A DNA stretch of 64,000 nucleotides from Rikenellaceae bacterium (GCA_015059875.1 SUZQ01000002.1:1-64000), one strand, 5' to 3'; counted from the first letter of the stretch, positions 34,941-44,600 are shown. Numbers and translations are program-made. The notes: generated by a model not told the origin, from the letters alone.

Positions 34941-35522
34941 ATGAGAAAATTTACTTCAGTATTGAGCCTCGTAGCATTGGTTGCATCGGCTCTGTTTGTA
35001 TCGTGCGCAAAGGAGAAAACTCCTGATTTGGTGCCAGCATTCCCAGCGAATAAGCCTGCATCGTACGCCCCTAATAAGAGTGGCGAGTATGTATGGACAT
35101 TCGATTCGGCTTACTCTTACACTAATGCGCGTGGTGGAGGTTTCCGTGTGAATGTAAACAATAAGTCGATTTTGGACTATGTTATTGCTCCAAATGCAGA
35201 TTGGACTGTAGAGGTTGTAGGCGAGGGCAGCAAGTATCTTGAGGTTCGCTACGGATACGGATACAACGAGGACAACTACACTTACGGTAGCAGCGTAAGC
35301 GGTCCGCGAGGTGCAAATACAATCGGTTTCCGCACCACATCTGCGGCGCGTGAGACAGAGGTTGTTTGCGTTGTTGAGATGATTATGTGTGGCGAGAGAA
35401 TGCCTATCGCAACTTTGACACTTGCATCACAAGCAAGTGCAGAGCAGCCAGAGGAGCCTGAGCAGCCAGAGGATCCAGAGCAACCTGAGGAGCCTGAGGA
35501 TCCAGAGAATCCAGAGGCGTAA
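34941..35522 (+). CDS. Lipoprotein with acidic Pro/Glu-rich tail
   Basis: A 193-residue predicted lipoprotein (lipobox FVSC at about 19-22). The middle ~110 residues are beta-rich and could be a BACON-like or other Ig fold (SKYLEVRYGYGYNEDNYTYG), but I do not recognise the family. The final ~30 residues repeat E-[QD]-P-E. Such tails often act as spacers that keep a lipoprotein domain away from the membrane. It starts 34 nt after the NfnB-like gene and ends on a terminator. Confidence 0.75.
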   Translation: MRKFTSVLSLVALVASALFVSCAKEKTPDLVPAFPANKPASYAPNKSGEYVWTFDSAYSYTNARGGGFRVNVNNKSILDYVIAPNADWTVEVVGEGSKYLEVRYGYGYNEDNYTYGSSVSGPRGANTIGFRTTSAARETEVVCVVEMIMCGERMPIATLTLASQASAEQPEEPEQPEDPEQPEEPEDPENPEA

Positions 35523-35544
35523 TAGTTGCATTTGATGTAGCTAC

Positions 35545-35574
35545 AACCGCATTCCGAAAGGGATGCGGTTTTTT
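35545..35574 (+). terminator. Terminator of lipoprotein gene
   Basis: The stem AACCGCATTCC/GGGATGCGGTT closed by a GAAA tetraloop is followed by a T-run. Confidence 0.9.
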
Positions 35575-35579
35575 GCTTT

Positions 35580-35992
35580 GTGGACTCCGACGGTGGTCAC
35601 GGCGCGGGTGATTCTAGGGGTTCTAGGGGTACTGGGGGTTATAGGGTGCGCGGACAGCAAATTGACAATTGAGAATTGAGAATTGAGAATTGTCAACTCG
35701 GCTATTAGCCATTAGCCATTGGCTTTTTTTTGTTTTCCGAACTCTGAAGGTGGTCAAGGCGCAGACGAGTTTAAGGAGTTTAAGGAGTTTAAGGAGTTTA
35801 AGGAGTGCGCTGAAAGTTTTTCAGTTATCAGTTTTCCGTTTTCCGTTTTCCGTTTTCCGTTCTCCGTTTTCCGCTTTCCGTTTTCCGCTTTCCGTTTTCC
35901 GTTTTCCGTTTTCCGCTTTCCGTTTTCCGTTTTCCGTTTTTCTCGCCTATCGTCTAAAAAACTACTCACTACTCACTACTCTCTACTCTCTA
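35580..35992. repeat. Composite tandem-repeat block
   Basis: No gene is present. In order: GGTCACGGCGCGG-type lead-in, CTAGGGGTT units, ATTGAGA heptamers, GCCATTA units, TTTAAGGAG nonamers (35769-35805, about 4 units), CCGTTTT/CCGCTTT heptamers (35832-35942, about 15 units) and ACTACTC heptamers. The ORFs 35690-36895, 35719-36060 and 35754-35969 are low-complexity products of this array. Confidence 0.9.
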
Positions 35993-35993
35993 A

Positions 35994-36025
35994 AAAAAAG
36001 ACAACCGAAAACGGTTGTCTTTTTT
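35994..36025. terminator. Terminator of guaA (bidirectional)
   Basis: The stem AAAAAAGACAACCG/CGGTTGTCTTTTTT with loop AAAA lies 19 nt after the guaA stop. Confidence 0.9.
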
Positions 36026-36043
36026 CTTGTGCGGACTACTCTA

Positions 36044-37351
36044 CTACTCCCACTCGATAGTTGCGTTTGGTTTTGGAGAGAGGTCGTAACATACGCGGTT
36101 TACATTTGGCACCTCCTTCAAGATGCGGTCGGTAATCTTGCCGAGGATAGCCCAATCGATATGCTCGATGGTTGCGGTCATCGCATCCACAGTATTCACA
36201 GCACGAATGATTACAGGCCAATCGTACGAACGAGCGTTGTTGCGTACACCTACCGACTTAAAGTCAGGAACGATGGTGAAATACTGCCATACGCTCTTAT
36301 CCAAACCCGCCTTTGCGAACTCCTCACGCAAGATAGCATCAGACTCACGAACTGCCTCCAAGCGGTCGCGAGTGATTGCACCAAGGCAACGAACACCCAA
36401 GCCTGGGCCTGGGAATGGCTGACGATAGACCATCTCGTAAGGCAAGCCCAACTCAACACCACAAGCGCGAACTTCATCCTTGAAGAGCTGCTTCAATGGC
36501 TCTACCAACTCGAACTGCAAATCCTCAGGCAGACCACCTACATTGTGGTGCGACTTAACCATCTTGGCGGTCTTAGTACCACTCTCTACGATGTCAGGAT
36601 AGATTGTTCCCTGACCGAGGAAGTCGATACCCTCCAACTTGCGGGCCTCCTCCTCGAATACGCGAATGAACTCGCCACCGATAATTTTACGCTTCTTCTC
36701 AGGGTCCTCTACGCCCTCCAACTTTGTCAAGAAACGCTCCGTAGCATCAACATATACAAGATTTGCGCTGAGCTGATTGCGGAATACCTCCACAACATCC
36801 TCCGACTCGCCCTTGCGCATCAAACCGTGATTTACATGCACACATACGAGGTTATCGCCGATAGCCTTCAGCAACAAAGCTGCAACAACCGATGAATCAA
36901 CGCCACCCGACAATGCAAGCAACACCTTCTTGTCGCCTACCTGCTGGCGAATAAGCTCCACTTGGTCGGCTACGAAGTTTGTCATATTCCAATTAGCCTC
37001 AGCCTTGCAAGTGTCAAATACAAAGCCCTTTACAGCCTCCTTGATGGCTTCGAGGTCGTCTGTGAACTGTGGCAACTTTGTGCTGCAAAGTGCCTTCTCC
37101 CAACCTGCTGCCATAACAGGGAATCCTGCCTCGTAAATCTCTGGGAGAACATCAATCTCTACCCCATCGATTACGCAGTTAGGGCCTCCGTTGATAATTA
37201 CACCCTTAACATTTGGCAACGCCTGCAACTCCTTTGCAGTGATGTCGTGTGGGTAAATCTCGCTATATACGCCCAGCGCACGAATTGCTCGGGCAACCAC
37301 TGTGTTCTCGTGACTTCCTAAGTCCAAGATTACAATCATATCCTGCTTCAT
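36044..37351 (-). CDS. guaA: GMP synthase with degenerate glutaminase domain
   Basis: A 435-residue GMP synthase, about 75-90 residues shorter than the usual 510-525. The ATP-pyrophosphatase half is intact: P-loop LLALSGGVDSSVVAALLL, GQGTIYPDIVES, and the dimerisation domain ending PNATIEWE. The N-terminal amidotransferase half starts normally (VILDLGSHENTVVARAIRAL ... INGGPNCV) but the nucleophile elbow GICYGMQ is replaced by AAGWEKAL. The stretch that normally holds the catalytic His and Glu (FHPE) is deleted before FVFDTCKAEANW. It should convert XMP to GMP with free ammonia or a separate amidotransferase. guaB lies upstream on the same strand. Confidence 0.93.
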   Translation of the reverse strand: MKQDMIVILDLGSHENTVVARAIRALGVYSEIYPHDITAKELQALPNVKGVIINGGPNCVIDGVEIDVLPEIYEAGFPVMAAGWEKALCSTKLPQFTDDLEAIKEAVKGFVFDTCKAEANWNMTNFVADQVELIRQQVGDKKVLLALSGGVDSSVVAALLLKAIGDNLVCVHVNHGLMRKGESEDVVEVFRNQLSANLVYVDATERFLTKLEGVEDPEKKRKIIGGEFIRVFEEEARKLEGIDFLGQGTIYPDIVESGTKTAKMVKSHHNVGGLPEDLQFELVEPLKQLFKDEVRACGVELGLPYEMVYRQPFPGPGLGVRCLGAITRDRLEAVRESDAILREEFAKAGLDKSVWQYFTIVPDFKSVGVRNNARSYDWPVIIRAVNTVDAMTATIEHIDWAILGKITDRILKEVPNVNRVCYDLSPKPNATIEWE

Positions 37352-37365
37352 AAAAACTTTGTTTT

Positions 37366-37459
37366 TTGCTATTAGCTTTTAGCTTTTAGCCATTAGCTTT
37401 TTTGTTAATAATATCTTTAATCTTTTTAAGCCAATGGCTAATGGCCAATGGCTAATGGC
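37366..37459. repeat. GCTAATG-type repeats between guaB and guaA
   Basis: TTAGC/GCTAA heptamers in opposite orientations (AGCTTTTAGCCATTAGC on the left, GGCTAATGGCCAATGGCTAATGGC on the right) can fold back on each other. They lie in the spacer between guaB and guaA. Confidence 0.75.
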
Positions 37460-37464
37460 TTTTT

Positions 37465-38934
37465 TTATTCGCCTCGCGAATAGTTTGGTGTTTCGCGTGT
37501 GATGGTGATGTCGTGTGGGTGGTTCTCCACTACGGCTGCCGAGGTGATGCGTACGAAACGAGCCTGCTGCAACTCCTCGATATTACGCGCTCCGCAGTAG
37601 CCCATACCTGCGCGAATACCGCCAACCAACTGATATACAGTCTCTGCCAACGAGCCCTTGAATGGTACGCGACCTACGATTCCCTCAGGAACGAGCTTCA
37701 TAGCGTTAGCCTCGCCATCTTGGAAGTAGCGGTCCTTAGAACCCGCCTTCATAGCGTCGATAGAGCCCATTCCACGATAGGTCTTGAACTTACGACCGTT
37801 GTAGATGATTGTTTCGCCTGGTGACTCCTCCGTGCCCGCAAACATCGAGCCGCACATCACACAAGTGCCACCTGCCGACAACGCCTTCACGATATCGCCC
37901 GAATAGCGCAAACCTCCATCGGCAATAACGCCAACATCGCTGCCTTTCGCAGCCTTTGCGCAGTCGAAAATTGCTGTGAGCTGTGGAACACCCACACCCG
38001 CAATAATACGGGTAGTACAGATAGAGCCAGGGCCGATACCCACCTTGATGCCGTCTGCTCCGTTGTCGATAAGATACTTCGCAGCCTCGGCTGTGGCGAT
38101 GTTTCCAACCACTACATCGAGCTTTGGATAGACCTCCTTAATCTTCTTCAAAAGCGTCACAACGCCCCTTGAGTGACCGTGTGCCGAGTCGAGAACTACG
38201 GCATCAACGCTCTCGGCTACGAGTGCTGCTACGCGCTCCATTGCATCGGGAGTGATGCCGATACCTGCCGCTACACGAAGGCGACCTTTTGCATCCTTAC
38301 AAGCGTTTGGATGATCCTGAGCCTTTGTCAAGTCCTTGTATGTGATAAGTCCTACGAGGAGTCCCTCCTTGTCCACTACGGGCAACTTCTCAATCTTGTT
38401 CGAGAGCAATACTTCAGCAACATCGGTATTCTCACCCTCGGTGATTGTAACCAAGTTCTGCGAGGTCATAACCTCGTCAATCTTGCGCGACATATCCTTC
38501 TGGAAACGGAGGTCGCGGTTGGTTACGATGCCGACAAGCTTGCGATTCTCATCCACTACAGGGATGCCGCCAATCTTGTTCTCGCGCATCATATCGAGCG
38601 CATCGCCTACGGTGTTCTCGCGTGCAATGGTCACGGGATCGTCAATCATTCCGTTCTCGGCACGCTTCACGCGACGCACCTGCGCAGCTTGCTCAGCTAT
38701 AGACATATTCTTGTGAATCACACCAATACCGCCCTCGCGAGCAATGGCAATCGCCATTGGAGCTTCGGTTACGGTATCCATCGCAGCCGATACGATAGGG
38801 ATGTTGAGCGTGATGTTTCGCGAGAATCGGCTCTTGGTGCTAACCTCGCGTGGGAGAACCTCCGAGTATGCTGGCATAAGCAGCACATCGTCAAAGGTTA
38901 AACCCTCCTGATAAACTCTTTCGTCAAGGAACAT
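37465..38934 (-). CDS. guaB: IMP dehydrogenase
   Basis: A 489-residue IMPDH, which oxidises IMP to XMP with NAD, the committed step to GMP. The barrel start is [17 protein letters not shown]. Two CBS domains occupy about residues 95-205 ([37 protein letters not shown]). The catalytic loop [13 protein letters not shown] contains the active cysteine, and the flap region has RGMGSIDAM. All expected parts are present. It is preceded by a long structured leader and followed by guaA. Confidence 0.97.
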   Translation of the reverse strand: MFLDERVYQEGLTFDDVLLMPAYSEVLPREVSTKSRFSRNITLNIPIVSAAMDTVTEAPMAIAIAREGGIGVIHKNMSIAEQAAQVRRVKRAENGMIDDPVTIARENTVGDALDMMRENKIGGIPVVDENRKLVGIVTNRDLRFQKDMSRKIDEVMTSQNLVTITEGENTDVAEVLLSNKIEKLPVVDKEGLLVGLITYKDLTKAQDHPNACKDAKGRLRVAAGIGITPDAMERVAALVAESVDAVVLDSAHGHSRGVVTLLKKIKEVYPKLDVVVGNIATAEAAKYLIDNGADGIKVGIGPGSICTTRIIAGVGVPQLTAIFDCAKAAKGSDVGVIADGGLRYSGDIVKALSAGGTCVMCGSMFAGTEESPGETIIYNGRKFKTYRGMGSIDAMKAGSKDRYFQDGEANAMKLVPEGIVGRVPFKGSLAETVYQLVGGIRAGMGYCGARNIEELQQARFVRITSAAVVENHPHDITITRETPNYSRGE

Positions 38935-38965
38935 AATTACCTATATTTATATTATTATTAATTTG

Positions 38966-39080
38966 TTTTCAAAAACAAGAAGCGGAATGCATACGCACTC
39001 CGCCCCGTAACTCTTTATCTTTCAGCACCGCACACTGCGTACGCTCCCACTCTTTGGAACTCCGAAATTTGCGGAGTTTT
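38966..39080 (-). promoter_or_regulatory. Candidate attenuator or riboswitch leader of guaB
   Basis: On the minus strand the leader between the -7 box and guaB holds hairpin 1 (39058-39064 with 39072-39078, AACTCCG/CGGAGTT) and a terminator-like hairpin (38982-39003, GCGGAGTGC-GTAT-GCATTCCGC) followed by TTCTTGTTTTTG. The 5' arm of hairpin 1 (ACTCCGC, 39071-39077) is also fully complementary to the 5' arm of the terminator (GCGGAGT, 38997-39003). The two folds therefore exclude each other. The middle ~50 nt could be a ligand-binding part. No known riboswitch class was recognised. Confidence 0.5.
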
Positions 39081-39126
39081 GCGCTTGCCTATGTTGTGCA
39101 GAATATACATTTGCTCAAACTTTGGG

Positions 39127-39134
39127 CAAAGATA
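39127..39134 (-). promoter_or_regulatory. -7 box for guaB
   Basis: The minus strand reads TATCTTTG, about 190 nt upstream of guaB, implying a long leader. Confidence 0.6.
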
Positions 39135-39222
39135 GGATAAAAAATGCAAAATGCAAAATGCAAGATGCAAATTTTTTCGGTTTTTTGGTTTTCGGGGTAA
39201 CTTAAGGTGCGCTTTAGAGGAG

Positions 39223-39630
39223 AGAGGAGAGAGGAGTGAGTAGAGAGTAGTTTTTTAGACGATAGGCGAGAGAAACGGAAAACGGAAAACGGAAAACGGA
39301 AAACGGAAAACGGAGAACGGAGAACGGAAAACGGAAAGCGGAAAACTTTCAGCGCCTCCTTAAACTCCTTAAACTCCTTAAACTCCTTAAAAAAATTGCG
39401 CCGTGATGACGCTCGGAGTTCGGAAAACGGAAAACCTTTCCGCGCTCCCTAGAACCCCCAGTACCCCTAGAATCCCTAAAATCGCTGCGCCGTGACAAGG
39501 GTGGGAGTCCTCCATTACACATTACACCATTACACGGGTGCGCCCCCCTGTAATGGTGTAATGGTGTAATGGTGTAATGCGCGTAATGCCTGTAATGGTG
39601 TAATCACTGTAATGTGTAATTACCACTCCC
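39223..39630. repeat. Composite tandem-repeat block, mostly inverted orientation
   Basis: GGAAAAC heptamers (39274-39347, about 10 units), CTCCTTAAA nonamers (39357-39391, about 4 units), a GCGCCGTGATGACGCTCGGAG core, CTAGAACCCC units, and ATTACACC/GGTGTAAT octamers (39512-39621) that form an inverted pair. Most modules are reverse complements of those at 35.6 and 40.4 kb. No gene is present. Confidence 0.85.
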
Positions 39631-39697
39631 CTACCAGTCCAAAGATAGAGAAACCGCACCCTCCGATGTGGAGCGCGTGGCTGTTATATATATATAA

Positions 39698-39802
39698 GGT
39701 AATAGTTACTTAATCAATACCGACGAGAAGCAGCGTGGAGTGTGGCAGAGCTTTGCGCACTTGGTACTCAATGGCGATGCGCCACCAATGCCTGCGAAGT
39801 AG
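39698..39802 (+). pseudogene. Remnant C-terminus of a degraded gene
   Basis: After an in-frame stop at 39695, a 34-codon open stretch with normal coding character reads GNSYLINTDEKQRGVWQSFA... and ends NGDAPPMPAK with a TAG. It has no start codon and no upstream coding continuation. It resembles the last segment of a cytosolic enzyme, possibly an oxidoreductase, but is too short to name. Confidence 0.4.
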
Positions 39803-39880
39803 GTGTTTGTAGTTATATTTCCAGTATAAAATTCTCAATCCAATTGGGAATTATATACTTTAATGTTGTAAAATCACTCG

Positions 39881-40060
39881 TCATTGCGAGGCTTGGCACA
39901 AGCCGTGGCAATCTCCTACATGCCCCAAAACAAGGAGATTCCCACAGTCGCTATGCTCCTTCGGAATGACGATTTGTTATACACGCCTAAAGTATATAAT
40001 TCCCAAATACAACAAGGGAGATTCTCACGGCTTCTACGAAGCCTCAGAATGACGATTTAT
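39881..40060. repeat. CGTCATT-type dispersed repeats
   Basis: Two adjacent units. The first runs from CGTCATTGCGAGGC to GGAATGACG and contains internal GGCAATCTCC and GGAGATTCCCAC segments that are partly complementary. The second is a partial copy ending CAGAATGACG. The unit at 17611-17709 is the same type. Confidence 0.7.
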
Positions 40061-40155
40061 TATAAATCACAACAATAACTATATAATTCCGATCCAATTT
40101 GCATCTGGTAGTAGTCGCCGTACGCATCCAAATAGGATGTTAAAGTAATTAACGG

Positions 40156-40640
40156 CCTACTCGCCATTACACCATTACACCATTACACCATTACAGGGGG
40201 GCGTACCCGTGTAATGGTGTAATATGTAATGGAGGACTCTGAGCGTCATCAAGGCGCAGGCGATTATAGGGGTTCTAGGGAGCGCGGAGAGTAAATTGAG
40301 AATTGAGAATTGAGAATTGAGAATTGAGAATTATCAATTCGGCTATTAGCCATTGGCCATTAGCCATTAGCTTTTTTTTGTTTTCCGAACTACTATCCTT
40401 GTCACGGCGCGGCGATTCTAGGGGTTCTAGGGATACTAGGGGTTCTAGGGAGCGCGGGAGGGTTTTCCGTTTTCCGAACTCCGAGCGTCATCACGGCGCA
40501 ATTTTTTTAAGGAGTTTAAGGAGTTTAAGGAGTTTAAGGAGTGCGCTGAAAGTTTTCCGCTTTCCGTTTTCCGTTTTCCGTTTCTCTCGCCTATCGTCTA
40601 AAAACTACTCACTACTCACTACTCACTACTCACTAAGAAA
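40156..40640. repeat. Composite tandem-repeat block
   Basis: ATTACACC octamers and their inverse (40164-40232), GCGCAGGCGATT lead-in, ATTGAGA heptamers (about 5 units), GCCATTA units, CTAGGGGTT/CTAGGGATA units, TTTAAGGAG nonamers (about 4), CCGTTTT heptamers and ACTACTC heptamers. No gene is present; ORF 40324-40689 is a product of the array. Confidence 0.88.
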
Positions 40641-40716
40641 AAAGAGCGCTGTTTTACGCTACAATAAAATGTTAATAAATCTGCCATAAGGTCTTTTTTT
40701 TATAATAAAAAAAGAG

Positions 40717-40724
40717 TATCTTTG
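40717..40724 (+). promoter_or_regulatory. -7 box for candidate small RNA
   Basis: TATCTTTG lies just upstream of a ~125-nt segment that ends in a terminator. Confidence 0.6.
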
Positions 40725-40728
40725 CGCT

Positions 40729-40855
40729 ATGTTTTTGCAGTGTGTACATATCGCCAATGGTTGTGTGCAGCAGCGTCGAAAGTCGCAGCAGCAGATGTCG
40801 GGCGAGAGCGTGTGCAGATGAAAAGGCCACTACAAGGGATTGTAGCGGCCTTTTT
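40729..40855 (+). ncRNA. Candidate small RNA (or 30-codon leaderless ORF)
   Basis: A compact transcription unit: -7 box at 40717-40724, ~95 nt of body, then a strong terminator. The body can fold with TCGCC/GGCGA at its base and an inner GCG-T-C-GAAA-G-T-CGC hairpin with GAAA tetraloop. The same bases also form an ORF that starts at 40729, 4 nt after the -7 box, and encodes 30 residues with three Cys (MFLQCVHIANGCVQQ...), ending at the TGA at 40819-40821. I cannot tell which is right; the foldable body and tight promoter-terminator spacing favour an RNA. Confidence 0.45.
40821..40855 (+). terminator. Terminator of candidate small RNA
   Basis: The stem AAAGGCC-A-CTACAA / TTGTAG-C-GGCC TTT has one A-C mismatch and a GGGA loop, and ends in five T. 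Confidence 0.85.
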
Positions 40856-41135
40856 GCTTTTCAACTGAAAAGCAAAGTATTGACATTACCCCCTAAATCC
40901 CCCATTGGAAATGTGGGACTTGTCGCAGAAACGAATTTCTGCTCCGAGTGCAGACAAGGAGGCAATACGGGATAGAGGGTTGCTGAATGGCAAAAATATA
41001 AATTGTCATTAAATGCCATTAAGTGTGCATAGCGAACGAATGCCATTAAATGCCATTAAATGCCATTTTGGTAAGTGCAGCAAAGAGCAACAACATAAAG
41101 GATAACGAATAACAAAACAATAAACTATTTACATT
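40856..41135. other. Intergenic region upstream of purE
   Basis: No gene is present. It contains CCCCCTAAATCCCCC, a partly self-complementary GCAGAAACGAATTTCTGC segment, and three ATGCCATTAA decamers at about 41040-41067. No clear -7 box was found for purE. Confidence 0.5.
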
Positions 41136-41615
41136 ATGAAGGTAGCAGTGGTTATGGGCTCGACAAGCGACTGGGATGTTATGAAGGCTGCTTGTGAAAC
41201 CCTTGAGGAGTTGGGAATCGAGTACGAGAAGCGTGTAATCAGCGCACACCGTACTCCAGATTTGATGTATGAGTTTGCCAAGTCGGCACGCGAGCGTGGC
41301 ATTGGTGCAATCATCGCGGGAGCAGGTGGTGCAGCGCATGTTGCAGGTGTTACGGCGGCGATGACTACAGTGCCTGTTATCGGAGTGCCTATCAAGACAT
41401 CGGCTCTCGGTGGATTGGATTCGTTGCTCTCGATTGTGCAGATGCCAGGTGGTATACCAGTAGCAACCACCGCAATCAATGGTGCAAAGAATGCAGCCCT
41501 TATCGCTGCGCAGATTTTCGCCCTCACAGACAAGGCTGTCGAGGAGAAGTTGCTCGCCTTCCGCGCAAAGCAAACAGCTACAGTTCTTGCAGCGGAGCTT
41601 CCAAATCTGAATTAA
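41136..41615 (+). CDS. purE: N5-carboxyaminoimidazole ribonucleotide mutase
   Basis: A 159-residue class I PurE, which converts N5-CAIR to CAIR in purine synthesis. Conserved parts are [15 protein letters not shown], the catalytic-histidine region [15 protein letters not shown] and [16 protein letters not shown], and [20 protein letters not shown]. Length is normal. It opens the plus-strand purine cluster. purK is not adjacent. The 59-nt spacer to purL contains GCTAATG repeats. Confidence 0.96.
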   Translation: MKVAVVMGSTSDWDVMKAACETLEELGIEYEKRVISAHRTPDLMYEFAKSARERGIGAIIAGAGGAAHVAGVTAAMTTVPVIGVPIKTSALGGLDSLLSIVQMPGGIPVATTAINGAKNAALIAAQIFALTDKAVEEKLLAFRAKQTATVLAAELPNLN

Positions 41616-41635
41616 GAATTAAAAATTAAGAGTTA

Positions 41636-41668
41636 GCTAATGGCTAATGGCCAATGGCTAATAGCTAA
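41636..41668 (+). repeat. GCTAATG repeats between purE and purL
   Basis: About four GCTAATG/GCCAATG units end 7 nt before the purL start codon. Confidence 0.8.
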
Positions 41669-41674
41669 AAGAGT

Positions 41675-44600
41675 ATGAAAAATCACAGAATATTTGTCGA
41701 GAAGTACGCTCGCTTTCAGGTCGAGGCTGAGTCGCTCCGCAAGGAGTTGAATGAGAATTTGTCGCTCGCCATTGAGGAGTTGCGCGTACTCAATGTTTAC
41801 GATTTGTTCGGATTCAGCGACGAGCTTGTTGAGCGTTGTCGCTACTCCGTATTTGGTGAGATTGTTACCGACCTCGTTTCGGACGAGTGCGACTACGAGG
41901 GCAAAAAGTTCCTCGCTATCGAGTACCTGCCTGGTCAGTTCGACCAGCGCGCATCTTCGGCTGTAGATTGCGTTCACTTGTTGGAGCCTACGGCAGAGGT
42001 TAAGATTCGCTCGTCACGCCTCTACATCTTCGACGATGGCGTAAGCGAGGAGCAGATGGCGAAGATTCGTCACTACCTTATCAATGCCGTAGAGTCGCGC
42101 GAGAAGAATTTAACTATTTTGTCAGACTCCGAGCAGGCTGATATCAAGCCTGTACCCGTATTGGAGGGCTTTACCGATATGGGCGAGGAGGAGTTGGAGC
42201 CCTACTGCAAGGCGAATGGCTTGGCGATGAATGCCGACGACTTGCGATGTGTTGTGGAGTACTTCCGCAGCGAGCAGCGTAACCCTACACAGACTGAGTT
42301 GCGAATCCTCGACACCTACTGGAGTGACCACTGCCGTCACACCACCTTCACTACCGAGATTGAGGAGGTTAAGATTGACGAGTCGTTTATGCGAGCTGAG
42401 TTCGAGGAGGCTCTCTCGGAGTTCGGAATGATGCGCAAGGAGCTTGGTCGTGAGCAGAAGTCGTTGTGCTTGATGGAGCTTGCGACGATTGGTGCGCGTT
42501 ACCTTCGCAAGATAGGAAAACTCGACGATATGGAGGTTAGCGAGGAGAACAACGCTTGCTCTATCTTCGTGGATGTTGATATCGAGGGACAGAGCGAGAA
42601 GTGGCTCTTGCAGTTCAAGAACGAAACCCACAACCACCCTACCGAGATTGAGCCTTTCGGAGGAGCATCGACCTGCTTGGGAGGTGCTATTCGAGATCCA
42701 CTGTCGGGACGCGCTTATGTATATCAGGCAATGCGCGTAACGGGTGCGGGCGATATATATAAAGGTATAGACGAAACCCTTGAGGGCAAGTTGCCTCAGC
42801 GTATCATTTCGCGCAAGGCAGCTGCGGGCTATTCGAGCTATGGTAATCAGATAGGCTTGGCAACAACCCATGTGCGCGAGATATACCACGACGACTATGT
42901 GGCAAAGCGTTTGGAGGTGGGCGCAGTTGTCGGAGCTGTTAAGGCTTCGGATGTTCGCCGCGAGAGCCCTGCACCTGGCGATGTAGTTCTCCTCTTGGGA
43001 GGTCGTACGGGTCGTGACGGTATCGGTGGAGCAACTGGCTCGTCGAAGCAGCACACCACCGCTTCGTTGGAGGAGTGTGGCTCGGAGGTGCAGAAGGGAA
43101 ATGCCCCTGAGGAGCGCAAAATTCAGCACCTGTTCCGTCGTGGCGATGTAACGCGCCTGATTAAGAAGTCGAATGACTTTGGCGCAGGAGGTGTTTCGGT
43201 GGCGATTGGAGAGTTGACAGATGGATTGGATATCTACCTCGACAGAGTACCAGTAAAGTATAACGGATTGAACGCTACCGAGTTGGCTATTTCGGAGTCG
43301 CAGGAGCGTATGTCCGTAGTTGTCGAGAAAAAGGATGTAGAGGCTATGATAGCCCTCTGCCGTGAGGAGAATGTCGAGGTTACGCATGTGGCGGATGTTA
43401 CCGACACGCAGCGTATGCGTATGTTCTACAAGGGCGAGAAGGTTGCCGACCTGAAGCGTGAGTTTATCGACTCGGCAGGTGCAAAGCACTACACGAAGAT
43501 TACTCTCGGAGCAGTTTGCGAGTGCAACCCATTCCACAGAGAGGTTGCAGGCGCAACACTTCGCGAGAAGATGATAAATAATTTGCAGGATAAGAATGTT
43601 GTGTCGCAGCGAGGCTTGTGCGAGATGTTCGACTCGACTATCGGTCGCTCAACAGTGTTGATGCCATTCGGAGGTAAGACGCAGCGCACCGAGACACAGG
43701 TGTCGATGCAGACCTTGCCAGTACGCTACGGCAAGACCTCTACGGCGAGTGTTATGGCGTTTGGTTTCAACCCATATATCTCGGCTTGGTCGCCATATCA
43801 CGGTGCTGAGTACGCCGTAGTGGAGGCTTGTGCAAAGGTTGTCGCTTCGGGAGCATCGTACGAGAAGATGCGATTCTCTTATCAGGAGTACTTCGAGCGT
43901 ATGAGCGATGCTCGTTCGTGGGGCAAACCTATGTCGGCACTGCTCGGAACTATCCGTATGCAGAAGGAGTTTGGTCTGCCTTCAATTGGCGGTAAGGACT
44001 CGATGAGTGGAACATTCCAGAATATCAATGTGCCACCAACCTTGATAGCATTCGGTATCACAACACTCGATGCTCGCAAGGCTATAAGCCCTGAGTTTAA
44101 GACTTTGGGCAAATTCCTCTACCTCGTTAAGCATACTCCAAATGCGAACTATACACCAAATACCGAGGAGTTGAAGGCTAACTTCGCCTTTGTGACCGAG
44201 GAGATTGCAAAGGGTAATGTTGTTGCAGCCTACGCAATCGGCTTCGGTGGTGTGGCAGAGGCTGTTGCCAAGATGTCGTTCGGAAACGAGATTGGCGCGA
44301 AACTCACTTGTGACGAGGCTACCCTATTCGACTACTCGTATGGTTCGATTCTCGTTCAGACGGTTGAGCCGCTTGCATTCGAGAGTGCTGTTTTAGTGGG
44401 ACATACCACCGAAGAGAAGAGCATTGAGGTCTTGGGTGAGCAGTTCTCGTTGGAGGAGCTATACAAAGCAAATAGCGAGCGATTCGAGAAGGTCTACCCC
44501 GCAAAGGGCAAGTCGGGCGAGAAGTGCCGCGAGAGCAACTACACCGCCACTGCACCGCAATATAAGGGCGAGAAGGTTGAGAAGGTGCAGGTATATTTCC

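Noticed and set aside
35769-35942. Regular repeats suggestive of a CRISPR array
   Set aside because: Units are 7-9 bp with no spacers, and no cas genes are nearby. These are simple tandem repeats.
35690-36895. 401-codon ORF and companions 35719-36060 and 35754-35969
   Set aside because: They translate repeat arrays and the antisense of guaA. The amino-acid composition is repetitive and no family is matched.
42122-43537. 471-codon minus ORF and other long antisense ORFs in the purine cluster
   Set aside because: They lie fully antisense to purL, purH or purB, which have clear family matches. Their composition is typical of shadow frames.
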